The notes: a model not told the origin generated them from the sequence alone. A stretch of 64,000 nt of DNA from Odiellus spinosus (GCA_963920705.1 OY987236.1:13192190-13256189); one strand, 5' to 3'; positions 1 to 12,858 are shown, counted from the stretch's first letter. Numbers and translations: made by a program.

Positions 1-870
1 CTAGAAGAGCTTTCTAGGTTTATTTTATTTTCAAAAATCCGCTCATCCTAATAATAAAATAGGTTTTTAAGAATTTTGTCAATCAACCTAAATTAGTTGG
101 CTTTTTTTCGAGGGTTATAATGTATTTTTCATTCTCTTGAGGATTTATTTATTCGTTATTCGTATCGAGAAACGTTTCTTCGACGTAATTTTATGGGAAT
201 CATTTGTTAACCGAAGATGTGTTAATTTGGACTACACTAACCAAATATACAGAGCCAATATCAAAGGGAAATAAATATGTCCATCGTTATTAAATATTCT
301 TAGTTTGAACCTCCCTTTAAGGGTTTATCGAATTCCCCGATGGTGTCTGTCAGCGGATTTATTTTCTTTATTGGAAGAGAGAAAGAGATGGTAGCTAGGG
401 TGTGACGGGGAGAGTGAACCACCCTCGGGGATTGCGGGATATCTGTCCACCACGATCATTGCCTTCCAGTTTGGTTCGATCCTTCGACCTCGAAACAATC
501 TCCCCACTTACGGCGTATATATATCTTGGAAGAATTGTCTCGATAACAATCTTAAAGAGGTTTCCGTGTTTAGTATAGGGATATATAAATGCAGCGAAAC
601 GAAATTGCTCCAAAATCCTTTGTCCACTTCAACACCGGTTGAACCTTCGTTCGCCACTCTGGAATAAGCGCCATCCCCGCGATAAAGATCGTATACTACT
701 GAAATTACAAGTTTTGTTTTACGCTATTTACACAAGCCCGAGATTTGCGCCACTGCGTGTGCTTACTTCGTTAATTGGGTTTTGTTTCCATTAAAATGGT
801 AAAATTGGATAGATCTTGGGCGCTTTTGACTGATTTTACGATATGTAGAGTATGAATTTGCTAAAAATAT
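1..870. other. AT-rich spacer, no gene seen
   Basis: No open frame here has convincing composition, splice signals or a recognisable domain. The short minus-strand frames at 325-613 overlap one another and look like chance. A TCCCTTTAA motif near 308-316 resembles the end of the TTAA-type MITEs found elsewhere in the window, but no partner end is visible. Confidence 0.5.
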
Positions 871-877
871 CATTTGT

Positions 878-1066
878 ATGAGGATAACGATCAATTATAT
901 GAAAATTACAATGGATTCTATGAAAATAACGATATTCTATGAGAATAACGATCAATTCTATGAAAATATCGATCGATTCTATGAAAATATCAATCGATTC
1001 TATGAAAATATCGATCGATTCTATGAAAATATCGATCGATTCTATGAAAATAACGATAAATTCTAG
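878..1066. repeat. 21-bp minisatellite
   Basis: About nine tandem copies of a 21-bp unit built on TATGAAAATATCGATCGATT. The last four are almost identical and the earlier ones are degenerate. Because the unit is a multiple of three the array stays open as a repeated FYENIDR peptide, but this is a by-product of the repeat and I do not call it a gene. Confidence 0.85.
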
Positions 1067-2623
1067 ATTAAATTAAGGAAGCTATAGTTTAATACTCACT
1101 CACAGCTCAATGCATACACCAGGAGTAACATATTAGCTTTGCTTCTATGGCATTGTACACTTCCCTCCGGAATGAAATTTTATTATGTTAGTCCTGTTCA
1201 TAATATTAATAATTAAACTAGTTTAAAAGCAATTCATCTTCGGATCAAACCGTCTTAAAAATAATCTCAGATTTTCTATTAAAAATCCAAATTTTTGAAA
1301 CTTTGTCACTATGTAAAGTGAGTCAACAATGAAAAGCGAATTATTATCATCTGGGTTGGTGAAGTTACGAAAGTTGAGGCGGATAGATACGCAATGCTAC
1401 TCCTCACAGAGAAAGAAATTGCGTTAATCAACTTCTCCTGAGAACGAGTATAGTATTAAACTATATATAAAGTTTTTTTTAAGTTCGCGGCCAAAGGAAA
1501 GCGGAAGAAAGATCCGGAACCCTTGTTCTCTATAGGCACTTGGTTTTTTTGTCTTGCCAATCAATTTTTATTTGCACAATCTCCTTATAAAACCAATCTA
1601 TTTTTCCGTATCATATACTTTGGTTCAGAGACTAGTTACCACTACACTGAGACACAAGCTCAAGTTTTTTCGGGGATCCACGGATTCCACGTAAAAAGGA
1701 ATAGGAGTTTCCAGGCGCGTAAGAAAGTTTTCGATTTGGGGGTACGGCATCAGTTTGATTTTGGCGCCCCATGGCATTGATATTCTCTTAATTGGCGTTC
1801 CTTTTGAACCTATTTGGCGCTCTTCTAAGATTTTTAGTTGGATACATTGTACACCTGTACATCCTCGTCACTGCCAGCCTTCAACAATACGGATTTACAA
1901 TCATTTTAAATTGGATTAAAATTTAAAAATTATAATTGTACCTTTCACGGTACTTTGACAATTCATTATTTGATTAAATTTAATGGATTTGGGTTCATGT
2001 GATCGACTTTCAAATGTTCGACGGAAATAAAATTAATTAAACTTAAACTTACCTATAGAGCTCGGAATTCGTATACTTTTTATTAATTGGATGAAATCTA
2101 CTAAACTCTGTTGTATAATAGACTATTTTTCATTCGAATTAACTTATTCGAAGATAAAGTAAAAACATAATCCAAATCCGTTTTGATCCAAAAATGGCCT
2201 TATCTTAGAATATTATACGCGTTATACTTTCGGATAAAAAAATTCAAAATTTATTTTCGTGAAAAATAATGAAAAAAAAAGATGATTTAAAATCTTAGTT
2301 TCGTTGTTTTATTTATATTCTTCAAATTAAAAGTCAATTTGAAATATTTTTCTTATATTTTAGACTAATCCTGGAAATGTGAATTTTCTTATCCATCGTT
2401 ATACGTTTGAATACGAGTAATTTGTTCGTAGATATTTCATATTTTATCCGAAAATAAAATATCTGAAAATATATGAATAACAGAAAATAATGGATATCCG
2501 ATTCAAAGCTCTAACCTTACTTAAGATTACTTGTACAGTACACTCTCAAACGAAGTAATCTGACGCTGTTATATTTTTTCGTAGCTTTGTTAAAAAATTA
2601 AAATAATTTACATCTGATTTTAA
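1067..2623. other. AT-rich spacer, no gene seen
   Basis: No supported coding sequence. The block TGAGGCGGATAGATACGCAA near 1376-1395 resembles short blocks near 3282, 38874 and (reversed) 58705, suggesting an old dispersed repeat. Its limits cannot be set. Confidence 0.4.
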
Positions 2624-2625
2624 TA

Positions 2626-2951
2626 GAGGTCGGGGTTTGGATAAGATAATTTCTGTTTGTTTTATCTTTATTCATACTTTGAAATTATTAGAGATCGGGG
2701 TTTGGACAAGAAAATTTCTGATTATTTTATCTTTATTCATAACTTAAAATTTTTCGAGGAAAGTCTATGATAAATCCAATGTAATCGCGAATAATTTTCC
2801 GATTTTTTTTATGATTAACTGATTAACTGATAGTCGTGGATTATTTTGTCCAAACCCCGATCTCTAGAAATTATCCGCGGGAAGTCTATACCGATTATTA
2901 TTTTATGATTAACCAAATATTTGTGGGTAATCTTGTTCAAACCCCGACCTC
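2626..2951. mobile_element. TA-flanked palindromic MITE (family IR-C), older copy interrupted by a second copy
   Basis: The ends are GAGGTCGGGGTTTGGA and its reverse complement, each flanked by TA. The copy is split at about 2690/2865 by a second, less diverged member of the same family. The two outer halves read continuously against the family sequence once the inner copy is removed. TA flanks and non-coding content fit a Tc1/mariner-type MITE, although the superfamily is inferred only from the TA. Confidence 0.75.
2691..2864. mobile_element. Inner TA-flanked MITE (family IR-C)
   Basis: A 174-bp element with inverted ends GAGATCGGGGTTTGGACAA, flanked on both sides by TA. It is nearly identical, in reverse orientation, to the copy at 28369-28544, which indicates recent spread. 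It lies inside an older copy of its own family. Confidence 0.85.
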
Positions 2952-2953
2952 TA

Positions 2954-5450
2954 GATTTTAATTTTAGGAAGGTTTTCGCTTCTCTTAAACCGAAAACTCT
3001 ACTCTTAAACCCCTTCGAGATCTCGAAATCTCACCACCTATATCATGGAAACGTAGCTTTAGACTCTCGAAATTGTGCCCCTCCCTCCTCTTCTTTTTTC
3101 ATATGTCTATATAGACCGAACTAATTGCGATTGGCCACTCTACAATGATTGATTGATCTACGCTCCAGCTTTCTTCCTGGCTGTCTTGTATTATAATGGA
3201 AAACCCTTTACCTTCTTCTCTTCTATATTCCAATATACTCCACGCTTGTTCGAGAGATACGCAGTTTCAGACTATAACGAAAACTAAGGCGAAATAATAC
3301 ACAATGTTAAACCGCGTAGAAGATTAAGAGTTTTAAGAAATAATGTAGTTCAACCCCTCCTGATCACTGAACAAGGAGTTTCCATCTAGAGGGTGGTTGC
3401 TTAGAGCTTATATTGTTGGAGGTTCGCGAGGTTAATTCGGAAACTATCGACGTTAATGGTTTAAATTATCCTTACCACATATGATATTAATACGCTATAA
3501 TTATTAATTCAGATTGTGCGGGTACCCGATACCAAAGGGGTACCCGGCTGTGAGTTGGTTCGGGTACCCACCCCGATACCCGTACCAAAAGAAAGACATT
3601 TCTACATAGAGAATTATATATTTTGATACATAAAGTATTTAGAAATTTAAATCAGCTTCCCTGAATATTTTTATTGAGTTTAAATTAAGTAAATGAACTG
3701 AATTATAATGTCATTGACGAATATAATAGAAGAAAAAAATGTATATTTGAGAGAAAAAAACGGGATAACAATACTTTTAAGTTTTAACCCAAGAGACATA
3801 TTGGAGCTAAAAGTCATTTTATTTTCCATTTTTAAATCTTTAATCATCGAGGGAGTTTTTCGATTCGAATGCAATTCTTATTTCAATCCCGTATATTGAG
3901 GACTACTTTTAAATTCTACTCGATTTAACATAGCGTATCAATCCGCATTTATTTTCCCAATAATTCAAACTCTCTTTGAATTAAAGTAACCAATAATTCG
4001 CGTATTCCGAGTGAATAAAGTAAACGTAGCGAAAACGATCAATTTGTAACCATTTTTATTCATTTTCATCTCGTTACCTTCATTCCTCGGGTCAAACTTT
4101 AAAGAAGCATCTTCGTTTTTACATCCTTTGACTGATCCTTACTTTTTATCACGACTCCACTCGGAATTTTCATTTAAGTTATAGCTACAGGGGTGGATTA
4201 TGGATAATATGCTCGTAGACAAATAAAAATTTCGGGGAAAATTGCGTTTGACGTTCAAGTTAAAGAATAAGTTTAAGACTTAAAAGATCCCACGAAGAAA
4301 AGCAATATTTGTTTAGTTAGGGGAATTGGGTTTTGCGCTTTTTTCTCGTTTGAATGCTTTTAAAGTGAGGATGAAATGAAAAAAAAAATATATACAACGT
4401 TCATTTATTACATGCAATCAAGCCTTACAAATATAACACTAACGCTATTTGACAAGCAATAGCAAAAAACACACATCACCCTCCTTTAGTTCAAGGGTTA
4501 TGAAAAATAGCGGCCCCCTTAAACGCAGACATTAGTTTTGACGAATCACGTGAACAATCTCTGATCGTAACATTACTAAGCCTTGGTAAGGAAATGTTTT
4601 TCTTTTTTTTTTTTTTTTTCTATTTCCTATAGTTTCAAAATTCAACTCGATAGTACGTCTCCCATTTGGTTTTTTTAGACGCCTAAAAGAACCCCATAAG
4701 CGAGTCTTATTAGAGAGGTTCTCCATTAAAAAATGACGTATACAAGAGTCCTGTAGGGTTTAATTTCGTAACTATAGCAAGTAAAGCCAAAAGAAATCAT
4801 AAACTGCATTACTAAGGTTTAATTATATTGCGATCGGATATTTATTCAAATTATGAGAGGAATTGCGTATCAATCACAGGGCGTTATTTGATTAATTACC
4901 AATGGAAAATGTTTACAGGTCAATAAAATTTGAACTCCTTGTAATATAATCTGTTTATTACTACTCTTGGAATTACGAGAGACAATTTAACTACGTACAC
5001 TGGACTCGAATTGCCATATTTATGGGATTATGGTTTACTTATTCGGAAAGAGAGAATCAAGAGTGTGGGGTTAAATCTTGACCTAAATTTTATTTGGTGA
5101 TACGAGTTCTTATGGCCAATTATACTCTTTAAAAGTATCTTTAGCTCTCGTAATAATTCATCCAACTTTTATTTAATACGTAAGCTAGTACTCTAGTATA
5201 TTACCCCATTTTGGTTTTATTATCGAAAGATCTGATCGTATAGTGATACATATATTTTACTTGTTATTGTTCGTGGGAAATGTTGGGAATGATATTCGAT
5301 TTGACGTCCCTAATTTTAGGAAAATGTCCTCTCTCAACTCTGTGTCACAATTTATGTAAATTGAAGATTATTAAAATTCACCCTTTCGTCTCTCTCACCT
5401 TGTAAGAATAAAGTAGGGGAATCGCCAGGCAAAATAATATTTTTAAAATA
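2954..5450. other. AT-rich spacer, no gene seen
   Basis: No supported gene. It holds a small cluster of GGGTACCC palindromes (3520-3569), a block shared with 8432-8465 (agacatt..tacatagagaatta, at 3594-3627) and a poly(T) run near 4601-4619. Short overlapping open frames at 3680-3899 and 4532-4726 look like chance. Confidence 0.45.
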
Positions 5451-5792
5451 ATCTAAGAAACATCGGCTTGCCATTGGTGCAATCGGTTTATGCGTAGGAG
5501 GTAAAAGAGAAAGGTTACGGCCATTTTAAGATAGGGGTTATTTTCGGGCTTTTGCTCGATTTCTATCAGTGGCGAAACATCTTTTTCCAGTGGCGAAACA
5601 TAATTTGATCATCTTAAAATTATCTAAGAAACATCCGCTTGCCATTGGTGCAATCGGTTTATGCGTAGGAGGTAATAGAGAAAAGTTACGGCCATTTTAA
5701 GATAGGGGTTATTTTCGGAATTTTGCTCGATTTCTCTCAGTGGCGAAACTTAATTTGATTGTCTCTAAATGATCTAAGAAACATCTACAATA
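5451..5792. repeat. Tandem duplication, ~171-bp unit
   Basis: A block starting ATCTAAGAAACATC recurs at 5451, 5622 and (only the first bases) 5772. The two long copies share most of their sequence, including TTGCCATTGGTGCAATCGGT, and both end near 'cagtggcgaaac'. No coding potential. It looks like a local segmental duplication. Confidence 0.85.
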
Positions 5793-6245
5793 TTCCAATC
5801 TATGTTGTGTCAAATAGAATGTAGAAAGATCAATGCAGAAGCTGCAATCGAACGCTATAACTATTTAGATAACTTATTTAATGTCTTTGAAATTTGTGGT
5901 TTTCAAGTTATAACCTAAGCCAAGTGCCTGTCGCCGCCACTGCCTTGCTTAATTAGTCGCTCCAAGCAGAATATTTAGCACGCGTCTCTAGGGGGAATTG
6001 TCAGTCTTTGAATCTCATATTTCATTTCTCCCAGCTCTTACTATCTCTTTATACTCTCCTTGTTCTATTATATGATTCAATGAAAGTATCGCTTCACAAA
6101 TGCTTCAACAATTTTGAATATACGTGATTTACAGAGAAAAATCTATGTGGGGTGCCATATTGGTATATGTAATTATTTCAGTCGCCATCTACAGCTCAAA
6201 AACTGAACTATTTTCTTTAATTTTCTCTTTTCAATAAACTGTCGT
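5793..6245. other. AT-rich spacer, no gene seen
   Basis: Nothing supportable as a gene. The short stretch GTGCCTGTCGCCGCCACTG near 5921-5939 loosely resembles the hAT terminal sequence at 7649-7663 and could be a decayed end. Confidence 0.35.
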
Positions 6246-6351
6246 CTGTAGATAATCTTACAAATGAAATAATTTGTGGGAGTATTTTTTGGATTTATCT
6301 GTAGATAATCTTACAAATGAAATAATTTGTGGGAGTATTTTTTTGATTTAA
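6246..6351. repeat. 53-bp direct tandem duplication
   Basis: Two almost perfect adjacent copies of a 53-bp segment beginning CTGTAGATAATCTTACAAAT (6246 and 6299). No coding content. Confidence 0.9.
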
Positions 6352-6603
6352 AGTTGTTTTGTATTCAGAATAATATCAAGCTGGGGTAGAAATTGTGCCG
6401 TACTGGGCTGTAAACGTAGTGATGGAGATAATTAGGAGTGCAAGTCCAAAAATATCAAGTACGTTCTGATCCTGACCAAGGGTTAACGGTATTTCATAAA
6501 GATTGCTTCTTGACTGCGATAGTTGTTCATTGCATATATTTCACGAAAGTGAAATATTAAAAAACCAATGGTTGGAAGCGCTCGGCAGTCCAAATTATGT
6601 ACC

Positions 6604-7663
6604 CAGTGGCGCCGCCAGCAGTAGGCACACGTAGGCACGTGCCTACGTGTAAATTTGTCGTGCCTACGTGTAAAATTTGGAAGGGGCCCCCAATTTTTAG
6701 AAAGGGGGCCCCTGATTTCAGACCGAGCGGCCTCATTTATTCCCAGTTAAGTGGCAGATTTCATAAGCCGAACGAAAATGTCGAAAAGTTTGGAAAGAAA
6801 ATTGTTGGTTGCATTTATTTTGCGCTTAAAAAGTTAAAACTGCGCAGTATTCGAGCGCGAATGTAAGATTTAAAAATTCGCCCCCTTCCCCTACGAGTTT
6901 CCTTTACGTTTTTTTACTGAGGTACTACCCTCTAGTAGCCGAAGCTCTCTGGACTCTGGCCCTCTGGCGTATTCAGTATAGAGTTGCACACCTGTAGACA
7001 TATAAGCTTAATTACTGGCGTCGTGCCAGTGTTAGCGGGGCAGTGGCTAAAACCAAAACTAAAACTTTCAGAGAGAGATTTGAGAATCAGAAATAGCAAA
7101 GGAAAATGATAAAAAAATCCCGCAAACAAACTAACGTAGTTGAATGTCTTCAGTATTTTCTGACAATTGAGGACGGCTTTCCTGATCTCGTCAAATATTT
7201 TAAACTAGTTGTATGCATCCCCGTTGCTAATACAACTTCTGAAAGAAGTTTCAGCTCTCTGAATAGAATAGAGTCGTATCTTCGATCAACTATGGCGGAA
7301 GACAGACTTTCAAATTTAACTATAATTTCTCTAAATAGGGATCTTTCTAATTTCTTAAGAGAAAATCCAATGTTAATTGTGGATGAATTCGGGAAAGTTT
7401 CAAACAGGCGAGTTTCGTTCCTAATTTAAAATATAACATCAGGAAATAAAATTTGTATTGACAGTATTTTGTAGGCATACATAAATATACTTTAAAATAA
7501 AATATTTTGAATACAATGCATATTATTATTCTTATAATTATTACTAGACGGTCATAAAATTTAAAAATTCAAAGTCCCTATTAAAAGTCAGGACTGTCAG
7601 GGCCACTGGGGCCCCCCAAAAAAAGCCGTGCCTACGTGAGAAAAATTCCTGGCGGCGCCACTG
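6604..7663 (+). mobile_element. hAT DNA transposon, internally deleted, with intact ends
   Basis: A 1060-bp element with perfect 15-bp terminal inverted repeats CAGTGGCGCCGCCAG. It is flanked by an exact 8-bp target duplication TATGTACC at 6596-6603 and 7664-7671. CAGTGG-type ends and an 8-bp duplication are hallmarks of the hAT superfamily. Subterminal copies of GTGCCTACGTG lie near both ends, as expected for transposase-binding sites. The only recognisable coding part is the C-terminal dimerisation region of a hAT transposase at 7106-7429. The rest of the transposase is missing, so the copy is non-autonomous but could be mobilised in trans. Confidence 0.93.
7106..7429 (+). pseudogene. hAT transposase C-terminal fragment (dimerisation domain)
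   Basis: A 107-residue open frame whose middle (roughly residues 20-85) matches the hAT C-terminal dimerisation domain. It has the run FPDLVKYFKLVVCIPVANTT, then SERSFSSLNRIES, an R-S-T-M-x-x-x-R-L turn and a hydrophobic Leu/Ile helix. This domain mediates oligomerisation of the transposase and contributes to its catalytic fold. A full hAT transposase is about 500-700 residues, so the BED zinc finger, catalytic Asp/Glu residues and insertion domain are all absent. The ATG at 7106 may simply be an internal Met, or the start of a terminal exon. It lies in the right half of the 6604-7663 element on the plus strand, and ends well before the right inverted repeat. I treat it as a remnant and not a working gene. 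Confidence 0.85.
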
Positions 7664-7671
7664 TATGTACC

Positions 7672-10512
7672 AGGAAAAATGTGCTGTTTTAAGTATTTGT
7701 TACGAAAGTAAAACCATACCATCAAACCATTCCTCGTCTGGGATCAATGCTGGATTTTTAAATGATACAGTATTACAGTTCCTAATACATGTATTGAACG
7801 GTTAAGCCTTGATGTATTATCAAGTTAATAGACTAAAAAGATAATACCTGTTGTTAGCATTTCGTTTTACATTTTCAAATTTACTCCCCTTTCTTGGGCT
7901 AGAAAATAATAGACTAAATTTATTTCGTTTTTCATCCCATTTGAAGTTTCATGAGTAGTTTTAACATTATTGGAAATTACCCTTTGCTTTTTAGAACTTG
8001 CTTAGAACATCGCCATTTCAATAACTTTTAGAAGTTCTGAATTTGGGTACTAGATGGCGCTGACAAAAAACTACATACATTCAAAAAATGGGCGGTGACC
8101 TCGTAAATCGCGTATAGGTCGCTCGTGTCCCGTATTTACCCACCCTTGATTACAATATCTCTCTATCTCTCTCTCTTTCCATATTCTTTTGATCACTCAC
8201 TAGGGAACGATGGTATTGATGGTAGATTGTTTTAGAACGTATAGAAAGCATCGCAAGTACGTACTGGAATAATGTGGGGGTTTACAAATAGATTATCTCA
8301 ATAGAACCGTGCATAGATGGATTTGTAACAATGTGTAAATATATAGAATTATTTCGACTCGATGGTACTTGCGCGAAGTTCTAAATTAAAATTATTTCTT
8401 TTCAACGGTTTATCGTTAGTTCCCAATGGACAGACATTGTTACATAGAGAATTATACATTTTGATGTGGAGGCTATATTACGCGATATACATTGAAGTCA
8501 TACTATATTACCACATATCCAGAATCTCATCTCTAGAGAAATAATATTCAAATCTTGGGTCTCTTTTACCATTCTCGTGGCTGTTTAAATGAATTCCTTC
8601 AAACATAGTTACATTAGGAGTCTTTTTCAGTTTACAATAACATTTACCGGTTCCTAAAAAAACCCCTTCAATTTGAAAAATAAATTCTGCCGCTAATGCG
8701 AGTTTGAAAAGTCGGAATATCTTCTTGTCGCCATGACCTCGTAATTTTAACAAATTTATTCTTAATTAAACCTAGAAACGTCGAGTATTTCGTTTCTCTT
8801 ACTATTTTTGTCTTATTTTACATTTGGCCCCTACTTCGGGAGAGAATTTCAATGCAGTGAAAGGTTCATAACAGTATCCGTATCATAGCAAAGTAACACT
8901 CACTTTACCAAAAGATTTTTTAAGGGCTATAGACACGTTTTTCGAAAAATTGTTGTTTGGGAATAAGAACATCGTTTTAGTCCTGAAATGCATGGCGGAG
9001 ATTCTTTCTAAGTTCCTCGTGGCGCCACCCGAGAAAAAATAGTTTTGGTTTTACAATAGTCATGACGTGGAGGTATAAAGATTTTAAAATATACAGAAAA
9101 ATAATGCCAAATTGATTAAGAAAATTTTATTAAGGTTTGAAATCTTAAAGTCGGTCTATATTTCAAAAAGTCTGTAGAACCCTGAATTCTAATCTCAAAT
9201 AAAACTTCTCAAAAATCTATTTTGTACCAATTATCATAAAAAAAATTCGATATATTCACGTAGCACTATGCTAGGAAATTCTACTGACGTCGTTAGGAAA
9301 CCACGATTATAGTGAGAGCGATCGAGTAAATGCTGCCGTAGAAGCTTGTGTAAAGTATAAGTCTAAATATTACTATTTTATAAACAACTCTAGTGGCGCG
9401 CTTTATCTGATCATGACGTCATTAGTAACTGCCTAATTCAACTCGAAAAATAATTATATAAACTGGCTACAAATCCGAAAGTCTTAAAGACTGTAGAATC
9501 GAAGGAATATTATTTATATATTCTGAACCTTTTTCTATGTGTTAGTAAAAAATTATATAGAAAATATAAATTAATTCATTTTTGATGTCACTAACCCTTT
9601 AAGTCTGCTCTTCATTCCTTATTGTTTCCCCGGAAGAGTTCTTTCATGTAACACGTGACATAAACCCTGCGCTGCACATTCTGAATCGGGCGTTCTCTCA
9701 GAAGATAACCGTTAATTCTTTAGCTCTTTCGTATGACATATATATTCATTTTTAACGTTAGAAGACACCAATATATACATCAAAAATCCCTTTTTTTGTG
9801 AAAATATACTTCCTTTTCAAGGATATGACTGAATATATCTAAGAGAATGAAAGACGAAAGACGAAAGAATACACGCCTTCCCGGAAATTAAGTTTATGTC
9901 CAGTCCTCTTCATCCTTCGTCGTACAGCCCCTCCTCCCTCCGATCTTATATATGTATACAATCCGTAATTCTTTCTGCTTGTGCGAGATGAATCAGTTAA
10001 TGCGTAGAAAGGTACTTTCCGGGTTGATTTCGTACAATCGCGCGTGTCACTTCCAAAAGGGAAAATGAAGCTGGACAACAATTGGTTTTGGTTGTCGATT
10101 TGGGCTGCTATGGATAAAGACTAGGTAGTCACGCGTTTTGTTAATTACTTCTTTTGCCACTGTTTGCCGTTAGAAGACTCTTATGAACGCCAGGTTTTGT
10201 TATTCACCTTTATTAGTTAATAGGCTATGTAAAGCTATAGGGCCCGATAGGTAATGCTACAATGGCATATTTTCATAACCGCACCCTCAGAGTACGCTGA
10301 ATCTTGCTAAAAACATATAATTCCTATTGCTCTCGTTCGCTACAGAACGTAAAATTTGAAGAAAATTGCTCCCACCAATCAAATCAGTTAAAAAAAGTGC
10401 TCTCAATCGGTTACTCTCTCGAAAAAGACAAAGCAAAATACAGAAAGAGTGGTTTCTTTCGCTCTAGAGCACCCAGTGGAATTCTCGGTGGAATTGGCTA
10501 TAAAAGAAACAC
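7672..10512. other. AT-rich spacer, no gene seen
   Basis: No supported gene. It holds a short imperfect (TC)n tract at about 8156-8180, a block shared with 3594-3627 at 8432-8465, and a TGACGTCA site near 9410 in sequence loosely similar to the dispersed repeat at 12475, 20920 and 33153. Open frames at 8508-8753 and 9839-10081 show no recognisable domain. Confidence 0.4.
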
Positions 10513-10889
10513 TTTAAATAAGCCTAAGCCAACAGTAACAAAAATTGCAAACAAAAATTAAACTAAACCTTACCAGGAAAATAGGCTTAGCTGGATTCGT
10601 GGAAATCACCTAAACTCCCCGTATAAGGACCATCGACCAATGACATTGATCGATGTCTCTTATATGAGGAATGCGGGATCTCCATGATAAATCTCATTGG
10701 TCGCTAGTCCTTATACGGGGAGTTCAGGATATCTCCATTAATCTAGCTAAGCCTATTTTGATGGTAAGTTTTAAATTTATTTCTAGTTTAATAATTGTTT
10801 GTAACATTTTTTACTGATGGATTAGGCGTATTTAAACGATAAGGAATCGATAAAGACTCACTTGTTGTTAGGTTTCATTCTCCCTTTAA
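10513..10889. mobile_element. TTAA-type palindromic MITE (family IR-A), left end decayed
   Basis: The centre is a long hairpin: GGCTTAGCTGGATTCGTGG on the left pairs with the reverse complement ending near 10750. The right end reads ...CATTCTCCCTTTAA. The matching left end is lost beyond about 10513. Compare the complete copies at 19497-19940 and 58096-58537. Confidence 0.8.
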
Positions 10890-11232
10890 GCGAAAAGATT
10901 TTTGTTAACTGAAATAAGCCGAATATGTTCTGTACTATATGGTACATAGCTTTTTTGCCTTCGCTTCCTGCTCGATTCTTGTCTGCAGGAATTCCAGAAC
11001 TAAGCAGGATAGGTTTGTTAAAGGAAGCGTGAAAGAGATTTAATCAAATATATTTTTTTTTTATAATACGTTACAGGAATCTTAACTTATGTTAAATTTT
11101 TTTAGCAGGTTTAAGAACATACTCACTAACACTCTAGGAAGTTGAAAAGCTCACTCTCGCTCGCAGAATTCATTTATTATATTAAACCACAACAGAATTA
11201 ATTCAACTTATATTGAATAAGTTTAACAATTA
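10890..11232. other. AT-rich spacer, nothing recognised
   Basis: No coding or repeat signal that I can support. Confidence 0.4.
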
Positions 11233-11502
11233 GATTACGAATTACCTCAAATATAGATTACGAATTATATCAAATATTGATTAGGAATTATATCAAATAT
11301 TGATTAGGAATTATACCAAATATTGATTAGGAATTATATCAAATATTGATTAGGAATTATATTAAATAAAGATTACGAATTAAATCCATATAGATTACGG
11401 ATTATATCCAATATAGATTACGAATTATATCAAATATAGATTACGAATTATATCGAATATAGATTACGAATTATATCGAATTTAGATTAGGAATTAATTA
11501 AC
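11233..11502. repeat. 23-bp minisatellite B
   Basis: About eleven tandem 23-bp units of the form GATTACGAATTATATCAAAT plus three bases. A central block of variant units has GATTAGGAATT. No coding capacity. Confidence 0.88.
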
Positions 11503-12474
11503 TTTATACCAAATCAACTTTTTACCCAATCTTATCAACATTTTAACGAGTTATGTAAGAAATTTAACAAATTACATTTAACTCTTTAACCGACTTTCTT
11601 ATGTTAGTATATTAAGAATTGTGTTACAAGTGCATATGTAGTTTCTTAACATCATTTCTTTCTGCTAATGTATACCCCTGCCTATCTGATTGGCTTTATT
11701 AAGTCATCATATTATTTAAATGCCGCCCGATTTTCTATATATTGTCAAAAAGTCTCTACATCTTTTTACTAAATTAAACCCACCCAATTATTAGACTAAT
11801 TATCTAAATTACCCAGGCGCCATGTGCTGGGATAAAAATAGATCATTTCCCTTCGGCATCTGTTTAAATTTGAAATAATTAACACGTCACGTCCCTTCAA
11901 GCTAGAGTTAAAAATTTCATCCAACCTCAATCATTTCATCTGTTGCGTCACAATTCTGCCAACCTAAAATAAAACCTTGCCTTTTTTCATTTTTTTTTTA
12001 TTATTTTATTATTTTGCTTCGCGCTCTAGTTCTATTATGGAACGAAGAAGTGGTGTGGTCGGTCCTTAATGGTCCGTCATTAAATTAATGGCAAAAGAGG
12101 AGGATACCCTCACCCTGGTTCCGAATTCCCTCCTACTTTAATTGAAGTCCTAATTAATTGATGTCAGGTCAATCAAAACTCCCATTTTTTTATCCTCCAT
12201 ATATTATGGATCTCTGTAAGGTGCCATTACAAACTTCAGGAAATAGTAAATCAATAGTTTGAAACGAAAATCAGTTTTAAAACTTATAGTAATTCTAATT
12301 GAAACTGTCAAGGATTTTTCATGAACTCCAAATGGACATTTAGTACCATTTTCGGAAGATTGTTAAAAAATCTATTCAAAACTTACGTCATAGAAAAATT
12401 ACCGCAATAGTAAAAATACATATTTTATAATTGCCATTTTCCAAATTTTTAAAATAAAAATTTCACGCAGTATT
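11503..12474. other. AT-rich spacer, nothing recognised
   Basis: No supported gene. It contains short A/T homopolymer runs only. Confidence 0.4.
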
Positions 12475-12612
12475 ACGTCATCACTATGATCGTGACTATT
12501 TTAGAGCCTACAGTTGATTCTCGGGAGTTCTGACACGTGATATGGTTCGCGCGGTCTTTTTCTTAAAAGTACTTAATCCACAAAGTCGTGCTTTTCGTAT
12601 GAAAATACAATT
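12475..12612. repeat. Dispersed repeat (family R8), copy 1
   Basis: Blocks shared in order with 20920-21080 and 33153-33300: a TACGTCA-type start, CAGTTGATTC, ACACGTGAT, TCGCGCGGTCTTTT and AAAAGTACT. The ends are not defined and no inverted repeat or coding sequence is visible, so this is an old dispersed repeat of unknown class. Confidence 0.7.
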
Positions 12613-12838
12613 CATTCATTTAATAATGGATAAATATATAGCACGAGAAAAATATTTCCAAGATAGTAAATTATTATGACGTGAGTTCTGGCACGTTTCG
12701 TTGTAAAGGTACCTTTTAACCTCTCCCCGAGGGCCTGTCCGCTCATCTTTGGGTCAATTCTTTCTGCGCGGCATGACGAATCGGTCTTTTTAAGAGCGAA
12801 AAGAGATAGAAGTTCTTTATTATAACGTTTTTGCTCCT

Positions 12839-12858
12839 ACTCTCTCTCTCTCACGCAT

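Noticed and set aside
878-1066. 62-codon frame with repeated FYENIDR
   Set aside because: Created by a 21-bp minisatellite whose unit is a multiple of three, with no flanking gene structure.
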